Source: Streptomyces sp. ISL-1
GTDB taxonomy: Bacteria; Actinomycetota; Actinomycetes; Streptomycetales; Streptomycetaceae
Length of the DNA: 32,692 nt
Assembly: GCF_018614585.1 (NCBI RefSeq)
Contig: NZ_JAGGOI010000062.1
Span: 1 to 32,692, forward strand
Reading direction: 5' to 3'
Below are positions 7,033 to 14,178 of the stretch, piece by piece. Below the pieces are notes generated by a model that did no database searches, was not told where the DNA came from, and saw only the letters and a list, made by a program, of their open reading frames with translations. The position numbers and the translations under genes were made by a program. Numbering within the stretch: the stretch's first letter is position 1; each line of letters opens with the position of its first letter.

Positions 7033-9384
7033 TCACGGAAGTGCCTTGGGTTGCATGCACAGGTCGGTCCCGCCCGGGTTGATCCGGAATCCGAAACTCG
7101 GCCCGTTCGCCTCGACCCAGGGCTTGATCGGCAGCACGATGAACTTGTCCGTGTCCTTCACCCGGCACTTGCCGTAGAACGCGGAGAGGTCATGGGCTTG
7201 AGGCAGCGACTCCGAGTTCGGCACCGGCTTCAGGGAAGCGGTCAGACCCGACAGGTCGACCGCCTGGTCCGTCGCCCAGAACGGGAACTCGTCACAGGTC
7301 TTCGCGACCCGTCCATTGCAGACGTTCGGCTGGAACCGTGGGTTGTTGTCGTACCAGTTGCGGTCGTAACCCGCGGCCGTCGCGGCCTGGCCGCGTTCGC
7401 TGCGCCCCGGGTAGAACCACTTGGACCGCGCCGGGGGCTGCGGGTAGCTTCCGTTGCCCATGGCCTCCACGATATGGGTCCCGGTCTCCTGCATGGGCGC
7501 ACCCCGGTAGTTCGTACCACCGGGAACGTAGACGACGACGTCGTCGTCGCAAGCCGCGATTCCCTGGGTGCCCCGCTGGGCGGTGCACGCCGCGTCGATG
7601 ATGCGCTTGAGGTTCGCGTCCTCGCTGTCGTCCCAGGCGAAGGGCAGGTTGTCCCGGCCGGTTATCTCCTTCGTCGTCGTGATCACCTGGGCGTACGCCT
7701 TCAGGCTGTTGTACCAATCGCCGTCGTCCAGGTGCCAGTCGTCGAACGTGGTGAGGTCGTCGTCGTGGTGGATCGGGTATTCGAGGAGCCCTGCGATGGC
7801 TATCTCGCCGGGGAAGAGGATCGCCCAGAGCACGCCGAGTGCGATCCCGATGACGATCCCCACGATGGTGACGACGACGAAGGTGGCGACAGCGGAGGTG
7901 GCGGCCGCACCCACTGCGGCCTCGACCGCCACCGTCGGAGGCGCCAGCAGTAGTGCGCAGGCGCCCTGAGCGCACCAAGTGACCGTTTGGACCGCGACTC
8001 CTGGCACGAACTGCGTTCCCACTTGGCCGGTGGTGCCGCTCAGCGGGTCGATCACCGGTCCCTTGCCGGGCGGGGAGACCTCCTTGAGCAGGTCGGTGAC
8101 GTCGTCGTCGCAGTCGAGCTTCTTGTCCTCGTCCAGCGGAAGGTTGTCCTCGATGCAGGTGGCGTCAGCAGCGGTGTAGCAGCCCGCGAACACCTGCGTG
8201 GCTCCTGCCGGCACCGGGACGTCGGCGCGCAGGCTCGGCGCGATGTAGAAGTCGCCGCCCTGCGCGGCGCACTGTGAGCCCTCGCTGGTCACCTGCTGCG
8301 TGACCGCTTCGGGCACCGCGGGTTCGACGGCCGAGGTGATGAACTCGCCCCCGAAGTCCCGCACCTTCGTGCCGTCCTCGCCGACCGCGTCGACCCGGAA
8401 CGTGTGTGAGGTGAGCGCTTCGAGGGGCTCGATCGGGAACTTGACGACGCTGTCCGCGGTGCACGGGTCCGCCGGGTTGCCGACCGTGTCCTCGCAGTAC
8501 TGCTTCAGCGAGAACTCCTCGTACAGAGAACCGTCGAGGAAGGCCCGGTAGGTGACGTCGTAGGCGGGATCGGGGTGCCATGTGGCAAGGGCGCCACCCT
8601 CCCCCGGGTCGAACTCCAACCCGACGGGCTCCGGCGGCTTCTGCGCGGTGCGGAAGGTCGCCGTGGCGGGCGTCGGCGACTTGTTGCCGGCCAGGTCGAC
8701 GGCGACCACGGACACGGTGTGCTCGGTCTCCGGCGTCAGCCCCGTGATGGTGTACGAGCGGGTGCCGCTGTTCGTACGGTGCGGGGCGCCGCCGTCGACC
8801 CTGATCTCGTAGCCGGCGAGGCCGTAGTTGTCGGTGGCCGCGGCCCAGGTCACCTTGGCCGAGTACGCCGTGATGTCGCCGACCGTCAGACCGGCGACGT
8901 TGCTCGGCGGAATGTTGTCGACGACGGTAATGGAACGCAGGATTCTCGCGTGCCGCTTGGGCTCGCGCTCGGCGCGGGTGCACACCAGGTTCTCGCCCAG
9001 TTCCGGCGGCCGCAGGCGCGTCTCCCATGACGAGGCCCAGCCCGAGACCCCGTCCGGTGGCGGGCCGAGGGTGAAGTCGGTCGTCACCAGCTTGCCGACC
9101 GACACGTCGACCATCGTCGCGTGCTTGTGCAGGACGCCGCCGACGTCGATCTTTCCCTCCTCGTCGACCGCGACCTCGGCGCCGTGTTCCGGTGCGTCGA
9201 CCCGGATGGCGGAGTGGTCCTCCTCCTGCGGCGGGGTCATGCCCGCGCATGCGGCAGGGACGAGCCTGACCGGTTCAGCCGCCGCTGCCTCGGGCGCCGG
9301 CAGGCTCAGCAGCGCCACCGGGAGCGCCAACGACACGACAACTGCCGTCGTTCGTAAGCTATTTCGGAAGTAACTGCTCCGCAT
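7033..9384 (-). CDS. Secreted FN3-containing protein with C-terminal NucA/NucB-type nuclease domain
   Basis: 783 residues from ATG at 9384, with a G-rich ribosome binding site 6-12 bp upstream. Residues 1-36 form a Sec signal peptide: charged start, hydrophobic core TTAVVVSLALPVALLSL, Ala-rich cleavage region. A fibronectin type III domain lies at about 158-250 (PPSNVAGLTVGDITAYSAKV, YTITGLTPETEHTVSVVAVD). A second beta-rich region follows (about 250-350). A strongly hydrophobic, Ala/Val/Gly-rich segment at about 480-535 (AVATFVVVTIVGIVIGIALG) could insert in membranes. The C-terminal region (about 640-783) has CNGRVAKTCDEFPFWATD; CDEFPF matches the CDEYPF core of NucA/NucB extracellular DNases. 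Several cysteines suggest an oxidised, extracytoplasmic fold. A SUKH-like gene follows. Extracellular nuclease activity is well supported by the motif; use as an interbacterial toxin is inference. Confidence 0.85.
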   Translation of the reverse strand: MRSSYFRNSLRTTAVVVSLALPVALLSLPAPEAAAAEPVRLVPAACAGMTPPQEEDHSAIRVDAPEHGAEVAVDEEGKIDVGGVLHKHATMVDVSVGKLVTTDFTLGPPPDGVSGWASSWETRLRPPELGENLVCTRAEREPKRHARILRSITVVDNIPPSNVAGLTVGDITAYSAKVTWAAATDNYGLAGYEIRVDGGAPHRTNSGTRSYTITGLTPETEHTVSVVAVDLAGNKSPTPATATFRTAQKPPEPVGLEFDPGEGGALATWHPDPAYDVTYRAFLDGSLYEEFSLKQYCEDTVGNPADPCTADSVVKFPIEPLEALTSHTFRVDAVGEDGTKVRDFGGEFITSAVEPAVPEAVTQQVTSEGSQCAAQGGDFYIAPSLRADVPVPAGATQVFAGCYTAADATCIEDNLPLDEDKKLDCDDDVTDLLKEVSPPGKGPVIDPLSGTTGQVGTQFVPGVAVQTVTWCAQGACALLLAPPTVAVEAAVGAAATSAVATFVVVTIVGIVIGIALGVLWAILFPGEIAIAGLLEYPIHHDDDLTTFDDWHLDDGDWYNSLKAYAQVITTTKEITGRDNLPFAWDDSEDANLKRIIDAACTAQRGTQGIAACDDDVVVYVPGGTNYRGAPMQETGTHIVEAMGNGSYPQPPARSKWFYPGRSERGQAATAAGYDRNWYDNNPRFQPNVCNGRVAKTCDEFPFWATDQAVDLSGLTASLKPVPNSESLPQAHDLSAFYGKCRVKDTDKFIVLPIKPWVEANGPSFGFRINPGGTDLCMQPKALP

Positions 9385-9588
9385 CGGCCCCCCAAGTCAC
9401 ATAAATGCCATTGCGTGCCGCGATGGTAGACGGGACCGTCGCCGTTTGTCATGGCCTCGACCATCTCGCAGTGGCTGGATGCCGCATCAGCACTGGCCAA
9501 CCCGGTTGTGGACATGGCGAGTCGGTCTGCCGGGTGCCGACCGGCGCGAGGGGGCGGTGTCACAGGCGGCGGTGAGCGCGGTTGTGGT
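9385..9588. promoter_or_regulatory. Upstream region of the nuclease gene
   Basis: This is a 200-bp non-coding stretch between the nuclease start codon and IS256 debris. It must contain the promoter of the minus-strand nuclease/SUKH series, because the next recognisable sequence upstream is a broken transposase in the opposite orientation. I cannot identify convincing -10/-35 boxes. Confidence 0.35.
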
Positions 9589-9705
9589 CGTGCGAGCCTG
9601 GACCCGACAGAGAAGGGCCGTAAACGCTGGACCATGCGTTGGAAGGCACCGCTGAACGCCTTCCAGATCGCCTTCGAAGGCCGGCTCACCCCGGCCACCC
9701 GCTAG
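9589..9705 (+). mobile_element. IS256-family transposase C-terminal fragment
   Basis: The + frame ending at TAG 9705 reads SLDPTEKGRKRWTMRWKAPL, then NAFQIAFEGRL. This is the C-terminal signature of Streptomyces IS256-family (mutator-type) transposases: a SLDPTGKG-like stretch followed by RWKxALNAFxIxF near the end of the protein. Only about 38 codons remain; all DDE residues are missing. A different, central piece of an IS256-family transposase lies at the right edge of the window (32482 onward). Confidence 0.75.
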
Positions 9706-9806
9706 AACCTCAACAACCGAGATCAGCCGTTAAATTGACGCTCCCAGATGCGACCTTCCTCACGGGCGTAACTCGTTGCCAGTTGCAGTTCTGACACCAT
9801 GACGAG

Positions 9807-10211
9807 ATGGAAAATGTGCGTCAGGTCGTCAGCTCAGGGTCGCCGCTGGAGCCGCAGATCGGCTTCTCTCGAGCGGTGCGGGCAGGTAAGTACGTCGCCG
9901 TTGCAGGAACGGCTCCTATCGGGGATGACGGCTCCACCGTCGGACCTGGCGATGTCTATGCCCAGACAGCACGGTGCCTGGACATCTCTGAGCAGGCATT
10001 GCAGGAGGCAGGGGCGTCAATCGAGGATGTTGTACGGACACGCATCATGCTGACTGACGTGACGCAGTGGAAGGAGGCCGCACGGGCGCACGGCGAGCGG
10101 TTTGCCTCTGTCCGGCCTGCATGCACATTCGTAGAGGTTTCCCGCTTCATCGAACCTGCTTGGCTCGTCGAAGTGGAAATCGACGCGGTGATTGGTCAGG
10201 AACTGAGCTGA
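9807..10211 (+). CDS. RidA (YjgF/YER057c/UK114) family protein
   Basis: 134 residues from ATG at 9807; an overlapping upstream ATG at 9799 is in another frame. The sequence shows the family core: AVRAGKYVAVAGTAPIGDDG early, QTARCLDISEQALQEAGASI, EDVVRTRIMLTDVTQWKEAA in the middle and FIEPAWLVEVEIDAVI at the C-terminus. The length is right for a trimer-forming RidA. RidA proteins hydrolyse reactive enamine/imine intermediates from PLP enzymes. The position of the usual substrate-binding Arg (RxxxxxVE) appears as RPACTFVEVSRF. It is a single gene with no operon partner, flanked by IS256 debris on the left and decayed sequence on the right. Confidence 0.9.
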   Translation: MENVRQVVSSGSPLEPQIGFSRAVRAGKYVAVAGTAPIGDDGSTVGPGDVYAQTARCLDISEQALQEAGASIEDVVRTRIMLTDVTQWKEAARAHGERFASVRPACTFVEVSRFIEPAWLVEVEIDAVIGQELS

Positions 10212-10480
10212 GAGGCTGCGTCTGCGCTGGGCTCGGGCTGGTGAAGGCAAGGCGGTAGGGGCTCAGTGCCGGTCTCGACGATGTTGCCGACGAAGGTGAG
10301 ACGGTTGACTCCTGGAAGGACATACGCGGCCGAGCAGCGGGTGAGGGTCGGGTGGCCCGGGGGAATCCGCACCCCCGGGCTCCCACGGAACGGAGCGTGA
10401 AAGTCTCCCGTCACTTCGACGACGTTGCCATCAGCGGTGGCGTTTTTGGCGGTGGTGAGACCAGCGAGGAACTGGGTCAT
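10196..10480 (-). CDS. Hypothetical small protein or fragment
   Basis: 94 codons from ATG at 10480, overlapping the 3' end of the RidA gene tail-to-tail by 16 bp. The first two thirds look genuinely coding, with GC-rich third positions and blocks such as VVEVTGDFHAPFRGSPGVRI and CSAAYVLPGVNRLTFVGNIV. The last 20 residues look like run-on sequence. I do not recognise the family. The beta-rich composition and early end suggest the N-terminal piece of a decayed gene. It has no signal peptide and no clear ribosome binding site. Confidence 0.35.
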   Translation of the reverse strand: MTQFLAGLTTAKNATADGNVVEVTGDFHAPFRGSPGVRIPPGHPTLTRCSAAYVLPGVNRLTFVGNIVETGTEPLPPCLHQPEPSADAASQLSS

Positions 10481-10779
10481 GCGGGTGCGGGCATCCGACG
10501 GAAATTACACAGCGCTCATGTGAGGCCTCAAACAGGTGATCATCCGCGCCGTGCGGAGGCTGGCGCTGAGCCGCTGAACAGGCGAAAGGCCTCGCCGGAT
10601 TCACGCGACGGCCAGGCCACGACAGGGAAGTGGATACATCACACAGCAACTGGGCTCGGATGGACGGCAGTTGTGCCACACCGGTCCGGAATCGCCCGCT
10701 CCCTGTCACGACCGCGTACTGCGATGCGGGCCCGCGCCGGCTGAGCAGCTCTACCCGAAGGGCAGCTGGCCGAGCGGAC

Positions 10780-11065
10780 GCCCGGCATCGGCCTGGATGC
10801 CGCCAGCGCGGCGAGTTCCGGACCGCTGAACAACGGTCCCGTCCAGGAGGCGGGGACCGCCACGGGCTCGAGATACACGCGGGTACCGAAGCTCCGGGCG
10901 GCCTCGTACAGGCATTTCAGGGGTGCGCAGGACCCGGGCGTCGAGGGTGCCTAGGAGGTGGTCCACATACTCTAGGCGGGGTCATAGCCCGCGACATCGC
11001 GCAGCAATTGCAGCTGCTGCTCCCAGTGAGCCGGCCCGGCGGGCGCAGACACGATCGTGATCCGC
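10780..11065 (-). pseudogene. Degenerate coding remnant, several frame changes
   Basis: On the minus strand, protein-like segments appear in successive frames. Near 11063-10977 the frame reads RITIVSAPAGPAHWEQQLQL and ends with a TAG. Near 10975-10920 another frame reads EYVDHLLGTLDARVLRTP. From about 10915 to 10785 a third frame reads LYEAARSFGTRVYLEPVAVP and TGPLFSGPELAALAAS. The segments follow each other in a plausible order for a single protein broken by indels and a stop. The family is not recognised. The rest of the 10481-11260 interval holds nothing I can assign on either strand. Confidence 0.35.
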
Positions 11066-11260
11066 AAAGGCCAGGCGGTGTCCGAACTGTCAGTACCTGT
11101 TTCTTATCTCGGAGCGTTGAGACGCCGTGTCTGGCGTCAGGCGATAGACAGGGAGGGTGACGGAGAGCGAGCCAGAGGACGGCGGCGAGGGAAGGCTTCA
11201 CCTTGTCTGCGGTATGTCCGGATGCCCGTTAGTAGAGACGGGCATGTGCCTGTCCAGGTA

Positions 11261-12028
11261 TTACTGCTCGTAGCGTCGACGCGCGAGATGGACGGTAATG
11301 TCGGCGCCTATCTCGACCGTCTCAGGCAGAACCTGCATGATCTGGCTGAACACCTGCTCCTGCTCCAAGGCCGGCAGTACGAGATAGGCCGAGATGGTCG
11401 AGAGGTGGCCGACGTAGTCGCGAGCACTCATCGTCAAGCGCCGTGCGATCACGGACTGTTGAACACCGGTGAACCACTCGGACCGTTGCAGCTCCGTGCC
11501 CGGCCACTGCAGGTCATACCCCGGAGGTGTCCCGTCGGGGGACGGAATCTCGTCGCTCTCCAAGAACGGTGCGCGTGCCGCGCGAACAGCTTCCTCCACA
11601 GTCGGGTCGGTCAGCTGGACCGGCCCGCCGAACGAGGCGAACACACCACCCGGCTCCACCAGCGCGGCCATGCGTGACCACCGGCTCTCCGGGTTCGTCC
11701 AATGCAGCGCGGCTGCTGCATAGACCAGCCCGTACCTCTCGTCCCGTCGCAACTCCTCGAACGCGGCCTGCACCGTACTGACGTTTACCGGCACGTGCTT
11801 GCGCAGCTCGGCGAGCATGGCCCCGTCAGGCTCGGTCGCGGTGACCGTGACCCCCCGTTGAGCGAACAGGCGGGTTGCCTTGCCGGTCCCAGCGCCAATC
11901 TCGAGAGCAGTCCGAACCGGACGGCCCGCGTACGCCATCACCATGTCGCAAAGCTCCACGGGATACCCCGGCCGGAACCGTTCGTATGCTTCCGCCATCA
12001 CTCCGAAGCTCAGCGCGCGACCAGACAT
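11261..12028 (-). CDS. Class I SAM-dependent methyltransferase
   Basis: 255 residues from ATG at 12028, chosen because AGGA lies about 8 bp upstream and the family usually begins close to the FGVMAEAYERFRPGYP segment. The open frame itself extends to 12112. Motif I is ALEIGAGTGKATRLFAQRG, and motif II ends VTVTATEPDG. The post-motif region reads YAAAALHWTNPESRW, matching the family's substrate-side AAxxHW signature. This type of methyltransferase (11/25-domain, as in trans-aconitate- or biotin-synthesis-like enzymes) acts on small molecules; the substrate is not predictable. It is a single gene, starting 152 bp left of the IS5/Nudix element. No partner gene is adjacent. Confidence 0.88.
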   Translation of the reverse strand: MSGRALSFGVMAEAYERFRPGYPVELCDMVMAYAGRPVRTALEIGAGTGKATRLFAQRGVTVTATEPDGAMLAELRKHVPVNVSTVQAAFEELRRDERYGLVYAAAALHWTNPESRWSRMAALVEPGGVFASFGGPVQLTDPTVEEAVRAARAPFLESDEIPSPDGTPPGYDLQWPGTELQRSEWFTGVQQSVIARRLTMSARDYVGHLSTISAYLVLPALEQEQVFSQIMQVLPETVEIGADITVHLARRRYEQ

Positions 12029-12179
12029 GCCGAGCATCCTGACACGAGCTGCGCCATGAGTGCTTGGTCTTTCGCGCGACCTAGCCGCCCGAGCGTGGGC
12101 AGAAGACTCCATACGTCAAAGTCTGGAGAGCGACGGCAAGCGGATGGTCGTCGGGTGCTCGCGCAAACACCTGGCTGAG

Positions 12180-12639
12180 CTAGGACTTGTCCGTGCGATC
12201 TTCAATGGCTCGTGCGATGAGGTCGTGGATCAAGAACTCCCCGGGCCTGCGGTTCTCTTTGAGGCGGGCGAGGTTGTCGGAGCTGAACCAGTCGTAGGCG
12301 GGAGTGCTTGGACCATTCCAGCGTGGGGTTGTCCAAGTCGCCGTCGACCTCGACGAGATAGTCGGCCTCGTGACGGAGTCCACCGCCGTCGTCGCCCGTC
12401 CAGGTCGTGGTGCCAAGGAACCGTCGCACGTCGGTCAGGCGCCAGCCGGTCTCCTCCTCGACCTCACGTGCGAGAGCTTCCAGGACCGTTTCCCCAGCCT
12501 CGACGTGGCCGCCCACGATGTCCCAGGTGTCGGGAAAGAGGCGTCGGTCCGGGCTTCGCTTGTGCGCGAAGGCTTCGCCATCCCGGTTCAGGATGACGGC
12601 GCCGACGGTCCAGACTTCGCCCGACGCGGGATCGGGCAC
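12180..12639 (-). pseudogene. Nudix hydrolase carried inside the IS5-family element, one frameshift
   Basis: The first frame, from a possible GTG at 12639, reads GEVWTVGAVILNRDG, KRSPDRRLFPDTWDIVGGHV and ends near LEWSKHS. It contains a complete Nudix box (GHVEAGETVLEALAREVEEE, then TGW), fitting GX5EX7REUXEEXGU. The C-terminal part continues in another frame: AYDWFSSDNLARLKENRRPG, EFLIHDLIARAIEDRTDKS. The frames join cleanly if one C is removed from a CCC run at about 12306 (minus-strand CACTCCCGCCTAC). Family proteins usually hydrolyse nucleoside diphosphate derivatives. All catalytic residues lie before the frameshift, so a truncated product might still fold. The start is uncertain because the frame is open further upstream. 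The stop lies in the CTAG flank, so the gene ends exactly with the element. Confidence 0.75.
12184..12200 (+). repeat. Left terminal inverted repeat of the IS5-family element
   Basis: GACTTGTCCGTGCGATC, preceded by CTAG. The minus-strand Nudix gene reads out through this repeat (last codons T-D-K-S) and stops at TAG in the CTAG. Confidence 0.8.
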
Positions 12640-12738
12640 TTCGACGTCGTCGTCGACGGTGAACGACGAGTGTGAGTGGGCATGACCGATAGCGTAGGCC
12701 CGGCGTTTCCCCGGCTTGCCGGTTTCGTTGTGGTGGTC

Positions 12739-13673
12739 ATGGGGCGGGGCGATCTGACGGATGCGGAGTGGGAGCGGTTGCGGCCGTTCCTGCCGGCGAC
12801 CAACAGGCGTTGTGGCAGGTGTCGGGATCACCGGCAGGTGATCGACGGGATTCTGCATCGGGTGCGGACCGGCGTGCAGTGGCGTGACCTTCCCGAACGG
12901 TTCGGGCCATGGAAGACGGTCTACGAACGCCACCGACTGTGGTCGGCCGACGGCACGTGGGAGCGTCTGCTGCAGCAAGTCCAGGCCGCAGCCGACGCCG
13001 CGGGTGAGATCGATTGGGACATCTCAGTGGACTCCACCATCGTGCGGGCGCATCAGCACACGGCCGGCGCGCGCACCGACCCGCCACCGGCCCCCGCCAG
13101 CTCAAAGGGGGCCGAACCGAAGGAACATCAGGACGAAACCCCGTGGCAGAGCCTGCATGCCCGCCTGGTGGAGGTGGTGCGGGAGGTGAGGGCCTGGGCC
13201 GCTCGCGCGGCGGGTTCACCAGCAAGCTCCACCTGAGCGCGGACGGCCGCTGCCGACCGCTGCCCCTGGTCGTCACACCAGGTCAGCGGGCTGACTGCAC
13301 GCAGTTCAAGCCGGTGCTGGAGAAGATCCGGGTTCCGAAAATTGGGCCGGGCCGGCCGCGGAAAAGGCCGGACAGCGTCGCGGCCGACAAGGCCTACAGC
13401 AATGGGCCGTGCCGCGAGTACCTGCGGCGCCGGGGCATCGGGCACACGATCCCGGAGAAAACCGACAGCCAAGCCGCCCGCCTGCGCAAAGGCTCACGCG
13501 GCGGGCGGCCGCCGGGCTTCGACGAAGAGCGGTACAAGAAACGCAACACCGTCGAGCGGGCGATCAACCGGCTGAAGCAGTCCAGGGCCGTGGCCACTCG
13601 CTACGACAAGCGTGGTTACGTCTACCTGGGCACCGCCACGGCAGCAGCCCTCGTCATCTGGCTCCGAACGTGA
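12739..13673 (+). CDS. IS5-family transposase, two overlapping frames
   Basis: The first frame starts at ATG 12739 (MGRGDLTDAEWERLRPFLPA). It contains the IS5 N-terminal domain and the first catalytic Asp (DISVDSTIVRAHQH), and runs to a TGA at 13236. The second frame, shifted by -1, carries GLGRSRGGFTSKLHLSADGR, the second Asp region (DSVAADKAYSNGPCREYLRR), GSRGGRPPGFDEERYKKRN and the final Glu helix (TVERAINRLKQSRAVATRYD), ending at TGA 13671-13673 inside the right inverted repeat. The two frames overlap between about 13014 and 13236. This is the arrangement of IS5/IS427-group elements that make a fused OrfAB by ribosomal frameshifting. With all motifs present, it is probably functional if frameshifting occurs, but an accidental indel cannot be excluded. 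Confidence 0.82.
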
Positions 13674-13688
13674 TCGCCCGGACAAGTC
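13672..13688 (-). repeat. Right terminal inverted repeat of the IS5-family element
   Basis: GATCGCCCGGACAAGTC, followed by CTAG at 13689-13692. It pairs with 12184-12200 at 16 of 17 positions. The transposase stop codon overlaps its inner edge. Confidence 0.8.
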
Positions 13689-13692
13689 CTAG

Positions 13693-13825
13693 TCTTGTCG
13701 ATCTCACGCCGCTGAGCGGTATGCCAGACCTGAACACCGTCACCATCCGCGGAGCACACGACGTTGTAGGCACCGAAAACTTCCCACCCGGCGTCATCAC
13801 CCGGACACCCCGCCCGCGAACCTGA
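13693..13825 (+). pseudogene. C-terminal fragment of an unidentified protein, LRR-like
   Basis: Immediately right of the IS5 element, the + frame ending at TGA 13825 reads LVDLTPLSGMPDLNTVTIRG, then ENFPPGVITRTPRPRT. The LxxLTPLxGMPxLxxVxI pattern resembles the last repeat of a leucine-rich or NACHT-type protein. Rejoining the left flank across the CTAG gives an in-frame stop, so the rest of the gene is not simply on the other side of the insertion. Only about 43 codons remain. Confidence 0.35.
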
Positions 13826-14178
13826 ACACCCCACCGGCACATCGTTCGAGCGACGCGAGACCGCGCCCGGCGGGCGCACTACCGTGCGCTGCAGAGCAGC
13901 AACACGCTCTCCCTGCTGGACATGTCCCTGGTCCAGATAAGAGGCGAGGACGTCACTGCCGACAGCTGCGGCGGGGGTGCCACTGCCCCGCCGCCCGGGG
14001 CGGGGCACAGTCCGGTCGGCTGCCCCCGGGTCAGTTGCCCGGCGGAAGGGCTGCAGGACCGGGGCATGCCCGGAAAGTGGCTATGCCGAGGCGGGCTGCC
14101 ACCGTGACTGCTCCCGTACAGTCCGTGGTGCCAGTGCTCCGTTGCGGCCAAGCACAGCGGTTGACCAGGAGAAGAATC
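13826..14178. other. Intergenic region upstream of the P450 gene
   Basis: No gene is recognised. The region contains a GC-rich hairpin at 13984-14007 and, at its right end, the P450 ribosome binding site (AGGAG at 14167-14171). Open frames here, including a 186-codon one on the minus strand, lack motifs and ribosome binding sites. Confidence 0.45.
13984..14007. terminator. GC-rich hairpin
   Basis: TGCCCCGCC at 13984-13992 and GGCGGGGCA at 13999-14007 form a perfect 9-bp stem with a 6-base loop. The position, after a decayed gene and before the P450, fits a factor-independent terminator of the GC-rich Streptomyces type (no U tract). It may also be a structural relic. Confidence 0.45.

Larger units (their letters stand above)
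12184..13688 (+). mobile_element. IS5-family element enclosing a Nudix gene, flanked by CTAG
   Basis: The left end at 12184-12200 (GACTTGTCCGTGCGATC) and the right end at 13672-13688 (GATCGCCCGGACAAGTC) are inverted repeats matching at 16 of 17 positions. Both are flanked outside by CTAG (12180-12183 and 13689-13692), consistent with the short CTAG/YTAR-type duplications made by IS5-family elements. Between the ends are an IS5-family transposase in two frames (+) and, unusually, a divergently oriented Nudix hydrolase gene (-) that fills the left 450 bp. No second left-type repeat is visible near the transposase start (12660-12740). So the 1.5-kb unit, not a normal IS of about 0.9 kb, appears to be what is bounded by matching ends. 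Confidence 0.75.
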
